Shown here one piece after another: positions 35,272-45,538 of a stretch of DNA of 64,000 nt (the first letter of the stretch is position 1; every line of letters begins with the position of its first letter). The translations under genes and the position numbers were made by a program. The notes under the pieces are model-generated. The model saw only the letters and a list, made by a program, of their open reading frames with translations. It was not told where the DNA came from and ran no database searches. The stretch comes from Allokutzneria sp. NRRL B-24872 (GTDB lineage Bacteria; Actinomycetota; Actinomycetes; Mycobacteriales; Pseudonocardiaceae): assembly GCF_002155965.1 (NCBI RefSeq), contig NZ_MUMH01000043.1, positions 56,039-120,038 of the forward strand, in the 5' to 3' direction.

Positions 35272-36846
35272 TCACCATCCTGATGCCCGACGCAGCGCAC
35301 TGACCAACGCCGCGCCGAGGTAACCGTCCCGGAAGAGTGCGGCGAGGTGACCATCGGGCCGGACCAGGGCAGCGGAGCCCGGGGAAACGCGAAGGGCATC
35401 CGCGAGCGCCCCGTTGTCGTCGGCCTCTTCCAAGGACTGCACCTGCACCGGAGGGCCGTCGACGGGCAGCCGCACCGGGATGTCCAGCGTCAGCAGCGTG
35501 AAGACCGGACCGAACGTCGGCCGCAGCCGACCACCCCCGGTGAGCGGCGCGTCCGGGCACAGGACCCCGGGCAGCGGCGGGCGGGGCACCCCGGGCTCAC
35601 GCGGGAACGCGGCGACCTCGGTGGGCTGCGCGGGCGTGGTCAGCGGGGAGTCGAGGTAGTAGTAGGGCTCGGCGAGCTTGCCGGAGTCGATCCAGCTGCG
35701 CGCTCCGGGATCGACGACGCTGCGTTGCAGCACCTCGTTGCGGTAGGCCCGATCCGCGGCCGTGCGGGGCACGAGGAAGCGCATGGTGTCGCCGGTGACG
35801 CGCAGGTTCTCCTGGGCCGCCGCGCGCCGCTCCACGTTGTAGGAGTGCAGCAGCGCGGGCCCGGCCCAGCCCTGCCGGTCGAAGGCGATCTTCCACGCGG
35901 CGTTCTCCGCGTCCTGCGCGCCGGAGTTCAGCCCGCGCGCGCCGAACGGGCTCATCACGTGCGCGGCGTCGCCGGCGAGCAGCACCCTGCCGACCCGCAT
36001 CGTCGGGACGCAGCGCTGGTGGAACCGGTACGCCGAGGCCCACACGACCTCGAAGTCCTTGTCCCCCACGACTTTCCGGATGCGCTCGGTCAGCCCGCCG
36101 TTGGCGTCCTCCGCCGCGAGGTCGAACTCCTCCGGCACCTGCCAGTCGATCCGCCACACCCTGCCGGGCTGCGGGTGCACCAGCACCTGGCGGCCGGGGT
36201 TCCACTCCGGGTCGAAGAAGAAACGGCGCTCCGGCGGCAGGTCGAGGTCGGCCTTGATGTCGGCGATCAGGAACTTGTCCGGGAACGAGTGGCCGCGGAA
36301 GGGCAGCCGCAGCAGCCTGCGCACCGTGGAGTGCGGGCCGTCCGCTGCGATGCAGTGCGTGCCGCGCACCGTGACCAGACCGTCCGAAGTGGACGATCGC
36401 GCGATCGTGGCCGCGCGGACGGTCACGCCTTCCTCGTCCTGGTCGACCTCGACGACCTGGTGCCCGCAGCGCAGGTCGATCAGGGGCTCCTCGGCGACCC
36501 GCTCCAGCAGCATCCGCTCCAGGTCGGGCTGCGGGAGGTTCACGAACGGCGGGAAGCCACCGGCCTCCGGGTGCGGCAGCTCCATCGTCAGCAGCTCGTG
36601 CTCGCGGTAGTACGTGCGCCCGAGGTACCAGGTCACGCCCTCGTGCGCGGCGCGCGCGCCGACTCCGATGCGTTCAAGCAGGTCCAGCACGTCGCGCTGG
36701 ATGCAGATCGACCGGCTGCCGACCGGGGTGTGCTCGGGCAGCGCCTCCAGCACGACCGTCGGCACGTCCGCCCTGGCGAGCAGCAGCGCGCCGATGAGGC
36801 CGACGGGGCCGCCCCCGACGATGACGACCGGCTCGTCGCGGCTCAT
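35272..36846 (-). CDS. FAD-dependent aromatic-ring monooxygenase (PHBH/MhpA-like)
   Basis: 524 residues. Rossmann GxGxxG motif VVIVGGGPVGLIGALLLAR near 7-25, DG motif IAADGPHSTVRRLLR near 167, and GD motif GRVLLAGDAAHVMSPFGARGLNSGAQDA near 288. The C-terminal thioredoxin-like domain of phenol hydroxylase-type members is present in short form (from ~430). Homologues hydroxylate phenolic acids such as 3-(3-hydroxyphenyl)propionate or work on polyketides; the substrate is not readable. The ATG overlaps the MBL-hydrolase stop in ATGA, so the two are likely one pathway. 35191-35271 has no gene. Confidence 0.88.
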   Translation of the reverse strand: MSRDEPVVIVGGGPVGLIGALLLARADVPTVVLEALPEHTPVGSRSICIQRDVLDLLERIGVGARAAHEGVTWYLGRTYYREHELLTMELPHPEAGGFPPFVNLPQPDLERMLLERVAEEPLIDLRCGHQVVEVDQDEEGVTVRAATIARSSTSDGLVTVRGTHCIAADGPHSTVRRLLRLPFRGHSFPDKFLIADIKADLDLPPERRFFFDPEWNPGRQVLVHPQPGRVWRIDWQVPEEFDLAAEDANGGLTERIRKVVGDKDFEVVWASAYRFHQRCVPTMRVGRVLLAGDAAHVMSPFGARGLNSGAQDAENAAWKIAFDRQGWAGPALLHSYNVERRAAAQENLRVTGDTMRFLVPRTAADRAYRNEVLQRSVVDPGARSWIDSGKLAEPYYYLDSPLTTPAQPTEVAAFPREPGVPRPPLPGVLCPDAPLTGGGRLRPTFGPVFTLLTLDIPVRLPVDGPPVQVQSLEEADDNGALADALRVSPGSAALVRPDGHLAALFRDGYLGAALVSALRRASGW

Positions 36847-37805
36847 CCCCGGTCCTGCAACAGCGCCCAGACCTCACGGTCGCGTTCCGGTGTCCAGATC
36901 TCGGGGTGCTCGACGCCGTCCAGCTCGTCCCAGAAGCGCTGCACGTCGAAGGGCAGGCAGTGCTCGAAGATCGGCCACTTCCCGTAGGTCGGCTCCAGCT
37001 CGCGGTGCGCCGCGTCGAAGGCGTCCCGGATGTCGCCGCCCGCCTCGTGCACCGACGCGACGGCGCCCGTCAGGCCGAGCAGGAAGCCCCGCGTCTGGGT
37101 GATCGCGGCGGTCACGTTCTCGCGGCCGTGCACGACCGCGCCCCTGCCGCCGACCAGGACCTCCGCCTCCAGCAGCTCCAGGTTCTCCAGCGTGCCGAGC
37201 CACTCGCGGTGGTAGGCGTCGCCGGTGTAGAGCGCGGCCTCGGACTCGACCAGGTCCCCGGCGAAGAGGATCTTGCGGTCAGGCAGCCACAGGTAGGCGT
37301 CGCCCCTGGTGTGCCCGCGCCCGGCGTGCCCGAGCACGAGGTCACCGCGGTCGCCGCCCAGCGAGATCGACATCGTGCCGTCGAAGCAGAGGGTCGGCCA
37401 GGTCAGCCCCGGGATGGACTCGGGCTCCTTGAACAGCCTCGGCATCCTGGCGAACTCGCTCGCCCAGTCCTGCTCGCCGCGCTCGCGCACCAGGCCGAGG
37501 GTGTCGACGTGCATCACGACCTCGCTGGCCTCGAACGCGCTGGCCCCGAGCGCGCGCACCGCGTGGTAGTGGCTCAGCACCAGGTACTTCACCGGTTTGT
37601 CGGTGTGCTCGCGCAGTGCGTCCAGCCAGTCCCGCGCGGAGGCGGGGGTGGCGCGCGCGTCGAAGCAGACGAGGAAGTCCTCCCCCTCGACCGCTCCCAC
37701 GTTCGGATCGCCCTCGGAGGTCAGTGCGTAGACACCGTCGGCCAGGACCTCCAGCGTCTCGGACTTGGGCGAGGTGTCGGCGCTGGACGCGAACGGCTTG
37801 GGCAC
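36843..37805 (-). CDS. MBL-fold metallo-hydrolase with altered first metal motif
   Basis: 320 residues, GTG start. The fold is clear: VYALTSEGDPNVGAVEGEDFLVCFD at the N-terminus, LGHAGRGHTRGDAYLW carrying the third His near 171-185, and ILFAGDLVE with the bridging Asp near 193. However the usual HxHxDH reads HYHAVRALG, keeping the two His but lacking Asp-His. Such variants occur in some quinone/dioxygenase-linked MBL subfamilies, from memory. The gene is translationally coupled to a ring hydroxylase, so it may open or process an aromatic product; this is inference. Confidence 0.8.
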   Translation of the reverse strand: MPKPFASSADTSPKSETLEVLADGVYALTSEGDPNVGAVEGEDFLVCFDARATPASARDWLDALREHTDKPVKYLVLSHYHAVRALGASAFEASEVVMHVDTLGLVRERGEQDWASEFARMPRLFKEPESIPGLTWPTLCFDGTMSISLGGDRGDLVLGHAGRGHTRGDAYLWLPDRKILFAGDLVESEAALYTGDAYHREWLGTLENLELLEAEVLVGGRGAVVHGRENVTAAITQTRGFLLGLTGAVASVHEAGGDIRDAFDAAHRELEPTYGKWPIFEHCLPFDVQRFWDELDGVEHPEIWTPERDREVWALLQDRG

Positions 37806-37845
37806 CCCACTACTGTGCCAGCGATCACGGCGCGTGGGAACTCCG

Positions 37846-39603
37846 CTACCCGGAGGAAGCGCGCCGCGTCGTGGGGTCGGGGTGCCGCACCTCGACCACC
37901 GGCAGCCGCAACGCTCCGGGCGCCTCAGCAGGGACGACCGGCCCGCGGGGTGCCACCGGGCGCACCCGCCGGTACTCCGCGCCTTGCTCCGGCCGGGCGT
38001 CGGCCTCGCCCTTGTTCGGCCACATCGAGAACGCCCGCTCGGCCTGGGCGGTGATCGTCAGCGACGGGTTCACGCCCAGGTTCGCGGTGATCGCCGAGCC
38101 GTCCACCACCGACAGCGTCGGGTAGTTGTGCACGCGGTGGTAGGGATCGATCACCCCGCGGTCGGCGTCCTCGGAGATCACGCAGCCGCCGATGAAGTGC
38201 GCGGTCAGCGGGATGTCGAAGATCTCCGTCCAGGTGCCGCCCGCCATCCCGCCGATGTGCCCGGCCACCCGCTCCGCGGCCTCGGCCCCCTGCGGAATCC
38301 AGGTCGGGTTCGGCGCGCCCTCGTTCTGCACCGAGGTCAGCCACCGCCTGCCGAACGCGCGCTTCGTCCTGGTGGTGATTGAGTTGTCCAAGGCCTGCAT
38401 GACCAGCAGGATCACCGTCTTCTGACTCCACTGGCGGACGGAGAGGTTGCGCATCGCCTGGAGCGGGTTCCTGCCCATCTCCGCGAGCAGCTGCTTCCAC
38501 CTCGGCGTCGGCAGGTCGCCGTTGGTGGCCATGGTCTGCAACAACCCCATGGCGTTGCTGCCCTTGCCGTAGCGGACCGGTTCGATGTGCGTGCGGTCGT
38601 CCGGGTGGAACGACGAGGTGATCGCCACGCCCTCGCTGAAGTCCGAATCCGGGTTCACCCGCTCCGCCCGCGCACCCAGGATCGCCTCGGAGTTCGTCCT
38701 GGTCAGCTCGCCCAGCCTCGGTGAGAGCTCCGGCAGCTCGCCAGTGTCGCGCATGCTGTGCAGCAGCTTCTGCGTGCCCCAGGTCCCCGCCGCGAGCACC
38801 ACGTGCCCTGCCCGCAGCACCCTGCGGCGCTTGTCCAGCCACGCGCCCGTGCGCTCCGTGCGGACCGTCCAGCTACCGTCCGACCGGCGGCTCAGCCCGG
38901 TCACCGTCCTCAGCGGCAGCACCTTCGCCCCGGCCCGCTCCGCGAGGTACAGGTAGTTCTTGACCAGCGTGTTCTTCGCCCCGACCCGGCAGCCCGTCAT
39001 GCACGAACCGCACTCCGTGCACCCCGTGCGCTCCGGCCCGGCCCCGCCGAAGTAGGGGTCCGGCGCGGGCGTGCCCGGCTCGTCGAAGAACACCCCGACC
39101 GGCGTCGCGTGGTAGCTGTCGCCGACGCCCATCTCCTCGGCGACCTTCCTGATCACCTTGTCCGCCGGGGTGTCCGTCGGGTTGGTGACCACGCCCAGCA
39201 TCCGGCTCGCCTGGTCGTAGAACGGCGAGAGCTCCGACTCCCAGTCCGTGATGTGCGCCCACTGGCGGTCGGCGAAGAACGGCCGCAACGGCCGGTAGAG
39301 CGTGTTCGCGTAGTTCAGCGAGCCGCCGCCGACCCCCGCCCCCGCGAGCACCAGCACGTCGCGCAGCAGGTGGATGCGCTGCACCCCGAAGCAGCCGAGC
39401 TTCGGCGCCCACAGGAACCGCTTCAGGTCCCACGAGGTGCGCGCGAACTCGTCGTCGGCGAAGCGGCGCCCCGCCTCCAGCACAGCGACCCGGTAGCCCT
39501 TCTCCACCAGCCGCAGGGCCGCCACGCTGCCACCGAACCCCGAACCCACGACCACCACGTCGAAGTCCAGGTCGGCGCCCTTGTTACTCGCCAGTCGGGT
39601 CAT
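37846..39603 (-). CDS. choD: GMC-family oxidoreductase, ChoD (Rv3409c)-like
   Basis: 585 residues from the ATG at 39603. FAD Rossmann motif VVVVGSGFGGSVAALRLVEKGYRVAVLEAG near residue 16, GVGGGSLNYANTLYRPL near 91, a Cys-rich insertion CTECGSCMTGCRVGAKNT near 193-210, and a C-terminal GMC motif HFIGGCVISEDADRGVIDPYHRVHNYPTLSVVDGSAI with the catalytic His. The gene lies next to guaB3/guaB2 as choD does in M. tuberculosis, where it was annotated as cholesterol oxidase; steroid activity is not established by sequence. The four-Cys pattern (C-x2-C-x2-C-x3-C) may bind a metal or Fe-S centre. A dyad upstream (39643-39672) may be its operator. Confidence 0.85.
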   Translation of the reverse strand: MTRLASNKGADLDFDVVVVGSGFGGSVAALRLVEKGYRVAVLEAGRRFADDEFARTSWDLKRFLWAPKLGCFGVQRIHLLRDVLVLAGAGVGGGSLNYANTLYRPLRPFFADRQWAHITDWESELSPFYDQASRMLGVVTNPTDTPADKVIRKVAEEMGVGDSYHATPVGVFFDEPGTPAPDPYFGGAGPERTGCTECGSCMTGCRVGAKNTLVKNYLYLAERAGAKVLPLRTVTGLSRRSDGSWTVRTERTGAWLDKRRRVLRAGHVVLAAGTWGTQKLLHSMRDTGELPELSPRLGELTRTNSEAILGARAERVNPDSDFSEGVAITSSFHPDDRTHIEPVRYGKGSNAMGLLQTMATNGDLPTPRWKQLLAEMGRNPLQAMRNLSVRQWSQKTVILLVMQALDNSITTRTKRAFGRRWLTSVQNEGAPNPTWIPQGAEAAERVAGHIGGMAGGTWTEIFDIPLTAHFIGGCVISEDADRGVIDPYHRVHNYPTLSVVDGSAITANLGVNPSLTITAQAERAFSMWPNKGEADARPEQGAEYRRVRPVAPRGPVVPAEAPGALRLPVVEVRHPDPTTRRASSG

Positions 39604-39642
39604 GCCCAGGAGGTTAGGCCGAACCACGCCCGCCCGCCTAGA

Positions 39643-39672
39643 GGGTGTTACCGCCAGTAACGACAAACACCC
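39643..39672. promoter_or_regulatory. Dyad upstream of the ChoD-like gene, TetR-operator-like
   Basis: GTTAC-CGCCA-GTAAC (39647-39661) nested within GGGTGTT (39643-39649) and AACACCC (39666-39672). It lies 40-70 bp before the start codon, where a repressor would act. Confidence 0.45.
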
Positions 39673-39694
39673 CAACGGCCCAGGGCGAACCGGC

Positions 39695-40321
39695 TCAGGT
39701 CAGAGCTGAGAGGAGGGCGATGGCGAGGAAGAGCAGGGAAGCGGCGATGAGGCCCCAGCCGGTCAACTGCTCCTGCTCCTCGTTGCTGCGCTTGCGGCCG
39801 AGCTTGGCCTTGGCGCGCTTGCTGAACCACCCGGCGATCCCGACGAGCAGCAGCACGACGATGAGCAGCAGCGGACCGAGCACGAGCAGACCCGGTACGG
39901 CGGCCTGGCTCGCGTCGAGGCCGTAGTCGAAGGCGGGGTGCGCCTGGGGTGGAACACGCCCGAACGAGGCCATCAGCCCGAACGCCAGCCAGACCACGTT
40001 GACGACGGTCCACACCGCCTTGCCCCGGTAGCCGAGGAAAGGCGCGTAGAGCACGTACACGCCGAGCAGGACGATCGCGCCGCCGCCGGGCAGCCAGCCG
40101 AGCACGACCGCCATCGGCGCGTTGCCGCCGACGATCTTGTCGACCGCCGTGAAGTAGCCCGTCATCACCGAAGAGCGGGCGAAAGCGAGCGCCACGAACA
40201 GCACGAGGACGCCGATGGACTTCGGCCACCTCGGTTTGCGGCCCATCCAGGCGACGAACGTCCCGAACGGCGTGACGGGCTTGGGCTCGACCGGCTGCCC
40301 GCAGCGCTTGCGGTTGGCCAC
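39695..40321 (-). CDS. Membrane protein of unknown function in the guaB3 unit
   Basis: 208 residues with about five hydrophobic segments (SIGVLVLFVALAFARSSVM near 35, GAIVLLGVYVLYAPFLGY near 80, TVVNVVWLAFGLMASFG near 105, LLVLGPLLLIVVLLLVGIAGW near 145, GLIAASLLFLAIALLS at the end). Basic KRAKAKLGRKR sits before the last helix. It begins 2 bp after the guaB3 stop, so it is translated with it. No family recognised; conserved linkage to guaB3 is the only hint at its role. Confidence 0.7.
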   Translation of the reverse strand: MANRKRCGQPVEPKPVTPFGTFVAWMGRKPRWPKSIGVLVLFVALAFARSSVMTGYFTAVDKIVGGNAPMAVVLGWLPGGGAIVLLGVYVLYAPFLGYRGKAVWTVVNVVWLAFGLMASFGRVPPQAHPAFDYGLDASQAAVPGLLVLGPLLLIVVLLLVGIAGWFSKRAKAKLGRKRSNEEQEQLTGWGLIAASLLFLAIALLSALT

Positions 40322-40323
40322 GG

Positions 40324-41451
40324 CTAGCGGCGAACGGTGAGGCCGACCTTCTGGAACTCCTTCAGGTCGGAGTAGCCGGTCTTGGCCATCGCCCTGCGCA
40401 GCGCGCCGAACAGGTTGACCGTGCCGAACGGGTTGGAGGACGGCCCGAACAGCAGGGTCTCCAGGTCGTAGCTGCCCCCGGAGAAGCCGAACACGTCGCT
40501 GCGCGGCAGTGACGGGTGCGCGGCCGCGGCGGTCCAGTAGAAGCCCTGGCCGGGCGCCTCGTCGGCGTTGGTCAGCGACTCGCCGAGCATCACCGCGTCG
40601 GCACCGCAGGCGATGGCCTTGGCGATGTCACCGGAGTGCTTCATCGAGCCGTCAGCGATGATGTGCACGTAGCGGCCACCGGTCTCGTCCAGGTAGTCGC
40701 GGCGCGCGGCGGCGGCGTCGGCGATCGCGGAGGCCATCGGCACCCCGATCCCCAGGACCTGGTTCGTGGTGGTCGCGTGCGACTCGCCGAAGCCGACGAT
40801 CACGCCGGCCGCGCCGGTGCGCATGAGGTGCATGGCGGTGCGGTAGTCACCGGCACCACCGGCGATCACCGGGACGTCGAGGTCGGCGATGAAGCGCTTG
40901 AGGTTCAGCGGCTCGCCGTCGCGCTCCACGTGCTCGGCCGAGATGATCGTGCCCTGCAGGATCAGGATCTCCACGCCCGCGGCCAGCAGGTCCGGGGTCA
41001 GCTCCTGCGCGTGCTGCGGGCTGACGCGGGCCGCGACGGTGACGCCGGACTCGCGAACGGTGCGGATCGCCTCGGTCAGCAGGTCCACCCGCACCGGAGC
41101 CGCGTGCAGCTCCTGGAGCAGCTTGACCGCCGCGTCGCCGTCCTCCTCCTCGGCCGCCTGCACGACCCGGAGCAGCGCCTCCTCGGGGTCGGCGTGCCGC
41201 GCCCACAGGCCCTCGGCGTTGAGCACGCCGAGCCCGCCCAGCTCACCGACGCGGACGGCGGTGCCCGGCGAGACGATGGCGTCCGTCGGGTGGGTGATCA
41301 GCGGGATCTCGAAGCGGTAGGCATCGATCTGCCACGCGAGCGACACGTCCTTCGAGGACCGGGTGCGCCGCGAGGGAACGATCTCCACGTCGTCCAGACC
41401 GTAGGCCCGCATGGCCGTCCGGTTCATCCCGATCTCAACAAGATCCCGCAC
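40324..41451 (-). CDS. guaB3: GuaB3, IMP dehydrogenase-family protein lacking CBS domains and the active-site Cys
   Basis: 375 residues, a single TIM-barrel without CBS domains, opening MRDLVEIGMNRTAMRAYGLDDVEIVPS as actinobacterial GuaB3 proteins do. The loop where IMPDH has GSICTT reads GFGESHATTTNQVLG, so the nucleophilic Cys is absent. The phosphate-binding region [25 protein letters not shown] is kept. Activity is therefore unclear from sequence: a guanine-nucleotide sensor or a divergent enzyme are both possible. It starts 30 bp after the guaB2 stop and is in the same unit. Confidence 0.93.
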   Translation of the reverse strand: MRDLVEIGMNRTAMRAYGLDDVEIVPSRRTRSSKDVSLAWQIDAYRFEIPLITHPTDAIVSPGTAVRVGELGGLGVLNAEGLWARHADPEEALLRVVQAAEEEDGDAAVKLLQELHAAPVRVDLLTEAIRTVRESGVTVAARVSPQHAQELTPDLLAAGVEILILQGTIISAEHVERDGEPLNLKRFIADLDVPVIAGGAGDYRTAMHLMRTGAAGVIVGFGESHATTTNQVLGIGVPMASAIADAAAARRDYLDETGGRYVHIIADGSMKHSGDIAKAIACGADAVMLGESLTNADEAPGQGFYWTAAAAHPSLPRSDVFGFSGGSYDLETLLFGPSSNPFGTVNLFGALRRAMAKTGYSDLKEFQKVGLTVRR

Positions 41452-41481
41452 GTCAGTCCTTTCTCAGCCAGGAGCAGGGGG

Positions 41482-43203
<1,722 letters not shown>

Positions 43204-43267
43204 CTATAGCAGATTCCATCGGACCACCGAGGGACGCCGAGCGGGCGGGGCGGGTACGGTGCCAGAC

Positions 43268-43654
43268 GTGCCGCACGACGCCTTGCCCCCTGACCCGTTC
43301 GCGGGCGACCCGAACGATCCCGCTCGGGCGCTGGACGCGGTCCAGGAGGACCCGGCCGAGCCGCTGACCGAGCACGAGCGCGCGGAACTGCTCTCCGACC
43401 TCACCGACCTCGCCGTCTACCAGGCACTGCTGGAGCCGCGCGAGATCCGGGGCATCGTGGTCGACTGCGGGGACTGCAGCGAACCGCACTACCACGACTG
43501 GGAGCTGCTGCGGGCGAGCCTGCACCAGCTGCTCAAGGACGGCAGGATGCGGCCGCACGAGCCCGCGTTCGACCCCGACCCCTCGGCCTACGTGACCTGG
43601 GAGTACTGCCGTGGTTTCGCCGATGGCGTGACCACCATCGAGAGCAGGCGCTAA
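43268..43654 (+). CDS. DUF5319 (Rv3412-like) small cytoplasmic protein
   Basis: 128 residues from the GTG at 43268. TACGGT at 43255-43260 lies 7 bases before the GTG, so the message is probably leaderless. The protein starts MPHDALPPDPFAGDPNDPA and includes the conserved GIVVDCGDCSEPHYHDWELL, with a CxxC pair and His residues that could bind a metal. It ends with WEYCRGFADG. The position beside guaB2 matches Rv3412. No function is established. A bidirectional hairpin separates it from rsdA. Confidence 0.85.
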   Translation: MPHDALPPDPFAGDPNDPARALDAVQEDPAEPLTEHERAELLSDLTDLAVYQALLEPREIRGIVVDCGDCSEPHYHDWELLRASLHQLLKDGRMRPHEPAFDPDPSAYVTWEYCRGFADGVTTIESRR

Positions 43655-43667
43655 CCCCGGAAAAGAG

Positions 43668-43701
43668 AGATCCCGCAGCACGCGTGCGCGCTGCGGGATC
43701 T
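43668..43701. terminator. Bidirectional terminator between the DUF5319 gene and rsdA
   Basis: AGATCCCGCAGC (43668-43679) and GCTGCGGGATCT (43690-43701) form a perfect 12-bp stem with a 10-base loop; TTC follows on the plus strand and TCTCTTTTCC on the minus strand. Confidence 0.8.
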
Positions 43702-43721
43702 TCAGTCTGTGCTTCTCCGGC

Positions 43722-44735
43722 TCAGCCGCCGGTCGTTGCTCCGACGACCGGGCCGGGGGCCTGCGGCTGCGGGGGCTGACCCGCCCGGGGGCTGCCCTCG
43801 GTGGTGCCACCGTTGGGGCTGGTCCCGGTTCCGCCCGTCTCGCTGCCACCCGTGGTGGAGTCGGTGGTCGACGGCGTGGTCGTCACCGGCGGGGTGGTCG
43901 TGGTCGGCGGGACCGTGGTGGTCGTCGGCGGGACCGTGGTGGTCGTCGAGGACGAGGTGTTGGAGTTGCTCTGCTGCACCGTGGTCGGCGACGGGTTGCC
44001 CGGGGTCGGCGACGGGGTCACCGAGGGGTTGTTCACCGGCGGCGGCGGAGGCGTCTGCGGCGAGGAGGTCACCAGCTGCTTGACCAGGTTCTGGTGCTGG
44101 TCGATCAGCGCGGCTGCCCCGTCCTCGACGGCGATGACCTCGAGCTTCTTCACCGCGCGGGTCAGCGCGGCCGCGGCCTCGTTGTAGTTGCCGTGGCGCA
44201 GCGCGAAGGCGGCCAGGTTGAGGTCGTCCTTGGCGGAGACCGCTGCCTCGACCGACTTGGTGTGGTCGGAGTAGAGCACCTTGGCCAGGCCCCAGAGCGC
44301 GTCGCCCGGCTGGGCGTCGCGGGCGGCGAGGCCGACGCCGGTGAAGGCGATGGCCAGCACGGCGGCCGCGGAGGCCAGCGGGATCAGCAGGCGGTGCCGG
44401 GGGCGGCGCTTCGCCTTGGCCGCCTCGATGGTGGCGACGGCCGTCTCCAGGTCGACCAGCTCGCCGATCGACTCCGAGTCGACCTCCCTGCGCCACGAGA
44501 GCAGCAGGGCGGACAGCTCGGGGTCGGCGATGCCGCCGCTCACGGAGTCGGAGGAGCGCAGCGTGTCCAGCAGCGCGTCGTCCGCCTGCACCGCGACGAA
44601 GTCGAGAGCCTCGCCGTTGTCGTCGCCGTCCTCGGCGGACCAAGCGGTGTCCGAGTGCAAGCCCACGGAGGACCGCCGCTGTCGACCGATCCGTCGCACG
44701 GTCGGCCCGTCCAGGTCGTCGTTCCGCTCAACCAT
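43722..44735 (-). CDS. rsdA: RsdA-like anti-sigma-D factor
   Basis: 337 residues. The N-terminal ~100 residues are cytoplasmic and acidic, including ALDFVAVQADDALLDTLRSSD, the sigma-D-binding type region. One membrane segment follows (LLIPLASAAAVLAIAFTGVGLA, about 115-136). The outside part begins with a short helical domain (GDALWGLAKVLYSDHTKSVEAA..., 145-230) and ends with a ~100-residue Pro/Thr/Ser-rich tail. The ATG directly follows the sigD stop with no gap. In M. tuberculosis RsdA (Rv3413c) is cleaved by ClpXP to release SigD; similar control is inferred. Confidence 0.9.
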   Translation of the reverse strand: MVERNDDLDGPTVRRIGRQRRSSVGLHSDTAWSAEDGDDNGEALDFVAVQADDALLDTLRSSDSVSGGIADPELSALLLSWRREVDSESIGELVDLETAVATIEAAKAKRRPRHRLLIPLASAAAVLAIAFTGVGLAARDAQPGDALWGLAKVLYSDHTKSVEAAVSAKDDLNLAAFALRHGNYNEAAAALTRAVKKLEVIAVEDGAAALIDQHQNLVKQLVTSSPQTPPPPPVNNPSVTPSPTPGNPSPTTVQQSNSNTSSSTTTTVPPTTTTVPPTTTTPPVTTTPSTTDSTTGGSETGGTGTSPNGGTTEGSPRAGQPPQPQAPGPVVGATTGG

Positions 44736-45308
44736 TCAGTACACCTCCTCCGCCGCTAACGTCTTCCGCAACCTGGCCAGCGCGCGGTGCTGGGCGACCC
44801 GAACGGCTCCCGGAGTGGAGCCGACCGCGTCGGCCGTCTCCTCGGCGGAGAGACCGACGACCACCCGCAGCATGAGGATCTCGCGCTGCTTGGGCGGGAG
44901 CACCCGCATGATCTGCGCCATGCGCTCGGAGAGTTCGCCCTGCATGGCCCGCTGTTCCGGACCGGCACCCATTTCCGGGGAGTCCGGTACCTCCGAAACC
45001 GGTTCGGACCGGTTGCGTGCGGCCGAACGGTGCGCGTCCGCGACCTTGTGCGCGGCAATGCCGTACACGAAGGCCAGGAACGGCCTTCCCTGGTCCCGGT
45101 AGTTCGGCAGCGCCGTCAGCACGGCGAGACACACCTCCTGGGCCACGTCGTCCGCGGAAGCGTACGACCGCTCTTGCCTTCCGACTCTGGCGCGGCAGTA
45201 CCGCACCACAAGGGGACGGATAGCTGCCAGTAGGCGCTCGATCGCCTGGCGGTCGCCATCGAGCGAAGCACCTACAAGGGCGTCCAGCCCGTCCCCCATG
45301 TTGGTCAT
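44736..45308 (-). CDS. sigD: SigD, ECF-type RNA polymerase sigma factor
   Basis: 190 residues from ATG 45308 (MTNMGDGLDALVGASLDGD); an ORF extension to 45386 exists but looks non-coding. Region 2: DRQAIERLLAAIRPLVVRYCRAR and SADDVAQEVCLAVLTALPNYRDQGRPFLAFVYGIA with the conserved DDxxQE. Region 4: LPPKQREILMLRVVVGLSAEETADAVGSTPGAVRVAQHRALARLR. The anti-sigma gene follows at once. SigD in mycobacteria controls stationary-phase and chaperone-linked genes; here groESL lies near by, a fact that may or may not matter. Confidence 0.93.
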   Translation of the reverse strand: MTNMGDGLDALVGASLDGDRQAIERLLAAIRPLVVRYCRARVGRQERSYASADDVAQEVCLAVLTALPNYRDQGRPFLAFVYGIAAHKVADAHRSAARNRSEPVSEVPDSPEMGAGPEQRAMQGELSERMAQIMRVLPPKQREILMLRVVVGLSAEETADAVGSTPGAVRVAQHRALARLRKTLAAEEVY

Positions 45309-45472
45309 CGTTGAGAGCAGCCCAAGTGTTACGAGTTGGCGGACCGATAGTTGTTTTTCGGTAACCGGTTCCGCCGCTCCGGTCACTTCTCACCGTACCC
45401 GGCGTCGTGGCCGGTTCGGCGAAGCGGGGCGGAATCGGTACCGGATCACAGAGATCCACCTGCGGAAACGAA

Positions 45473-45500
45473 GGGAGCCCGGCGCGTTGGCCGGGCTCCC
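45473..45500 (-). terminator. Terminator after the atypical response-regulator gene
   Basis: GGGAGCCCGGC (45473-45483) and GCCGGGCTCCC (45490-45500) form a perfect 11-bp stem, loop of 6, with TTCGTTTCC following on the minus strand. Its position after 45539 supports a gene end there and not a longer ORF. Confidence 0.75.
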
Positions 45501-45538
45501 CGCGTTGATGACGAGTGCCTTGTGGTGCGGCGCGGAGG

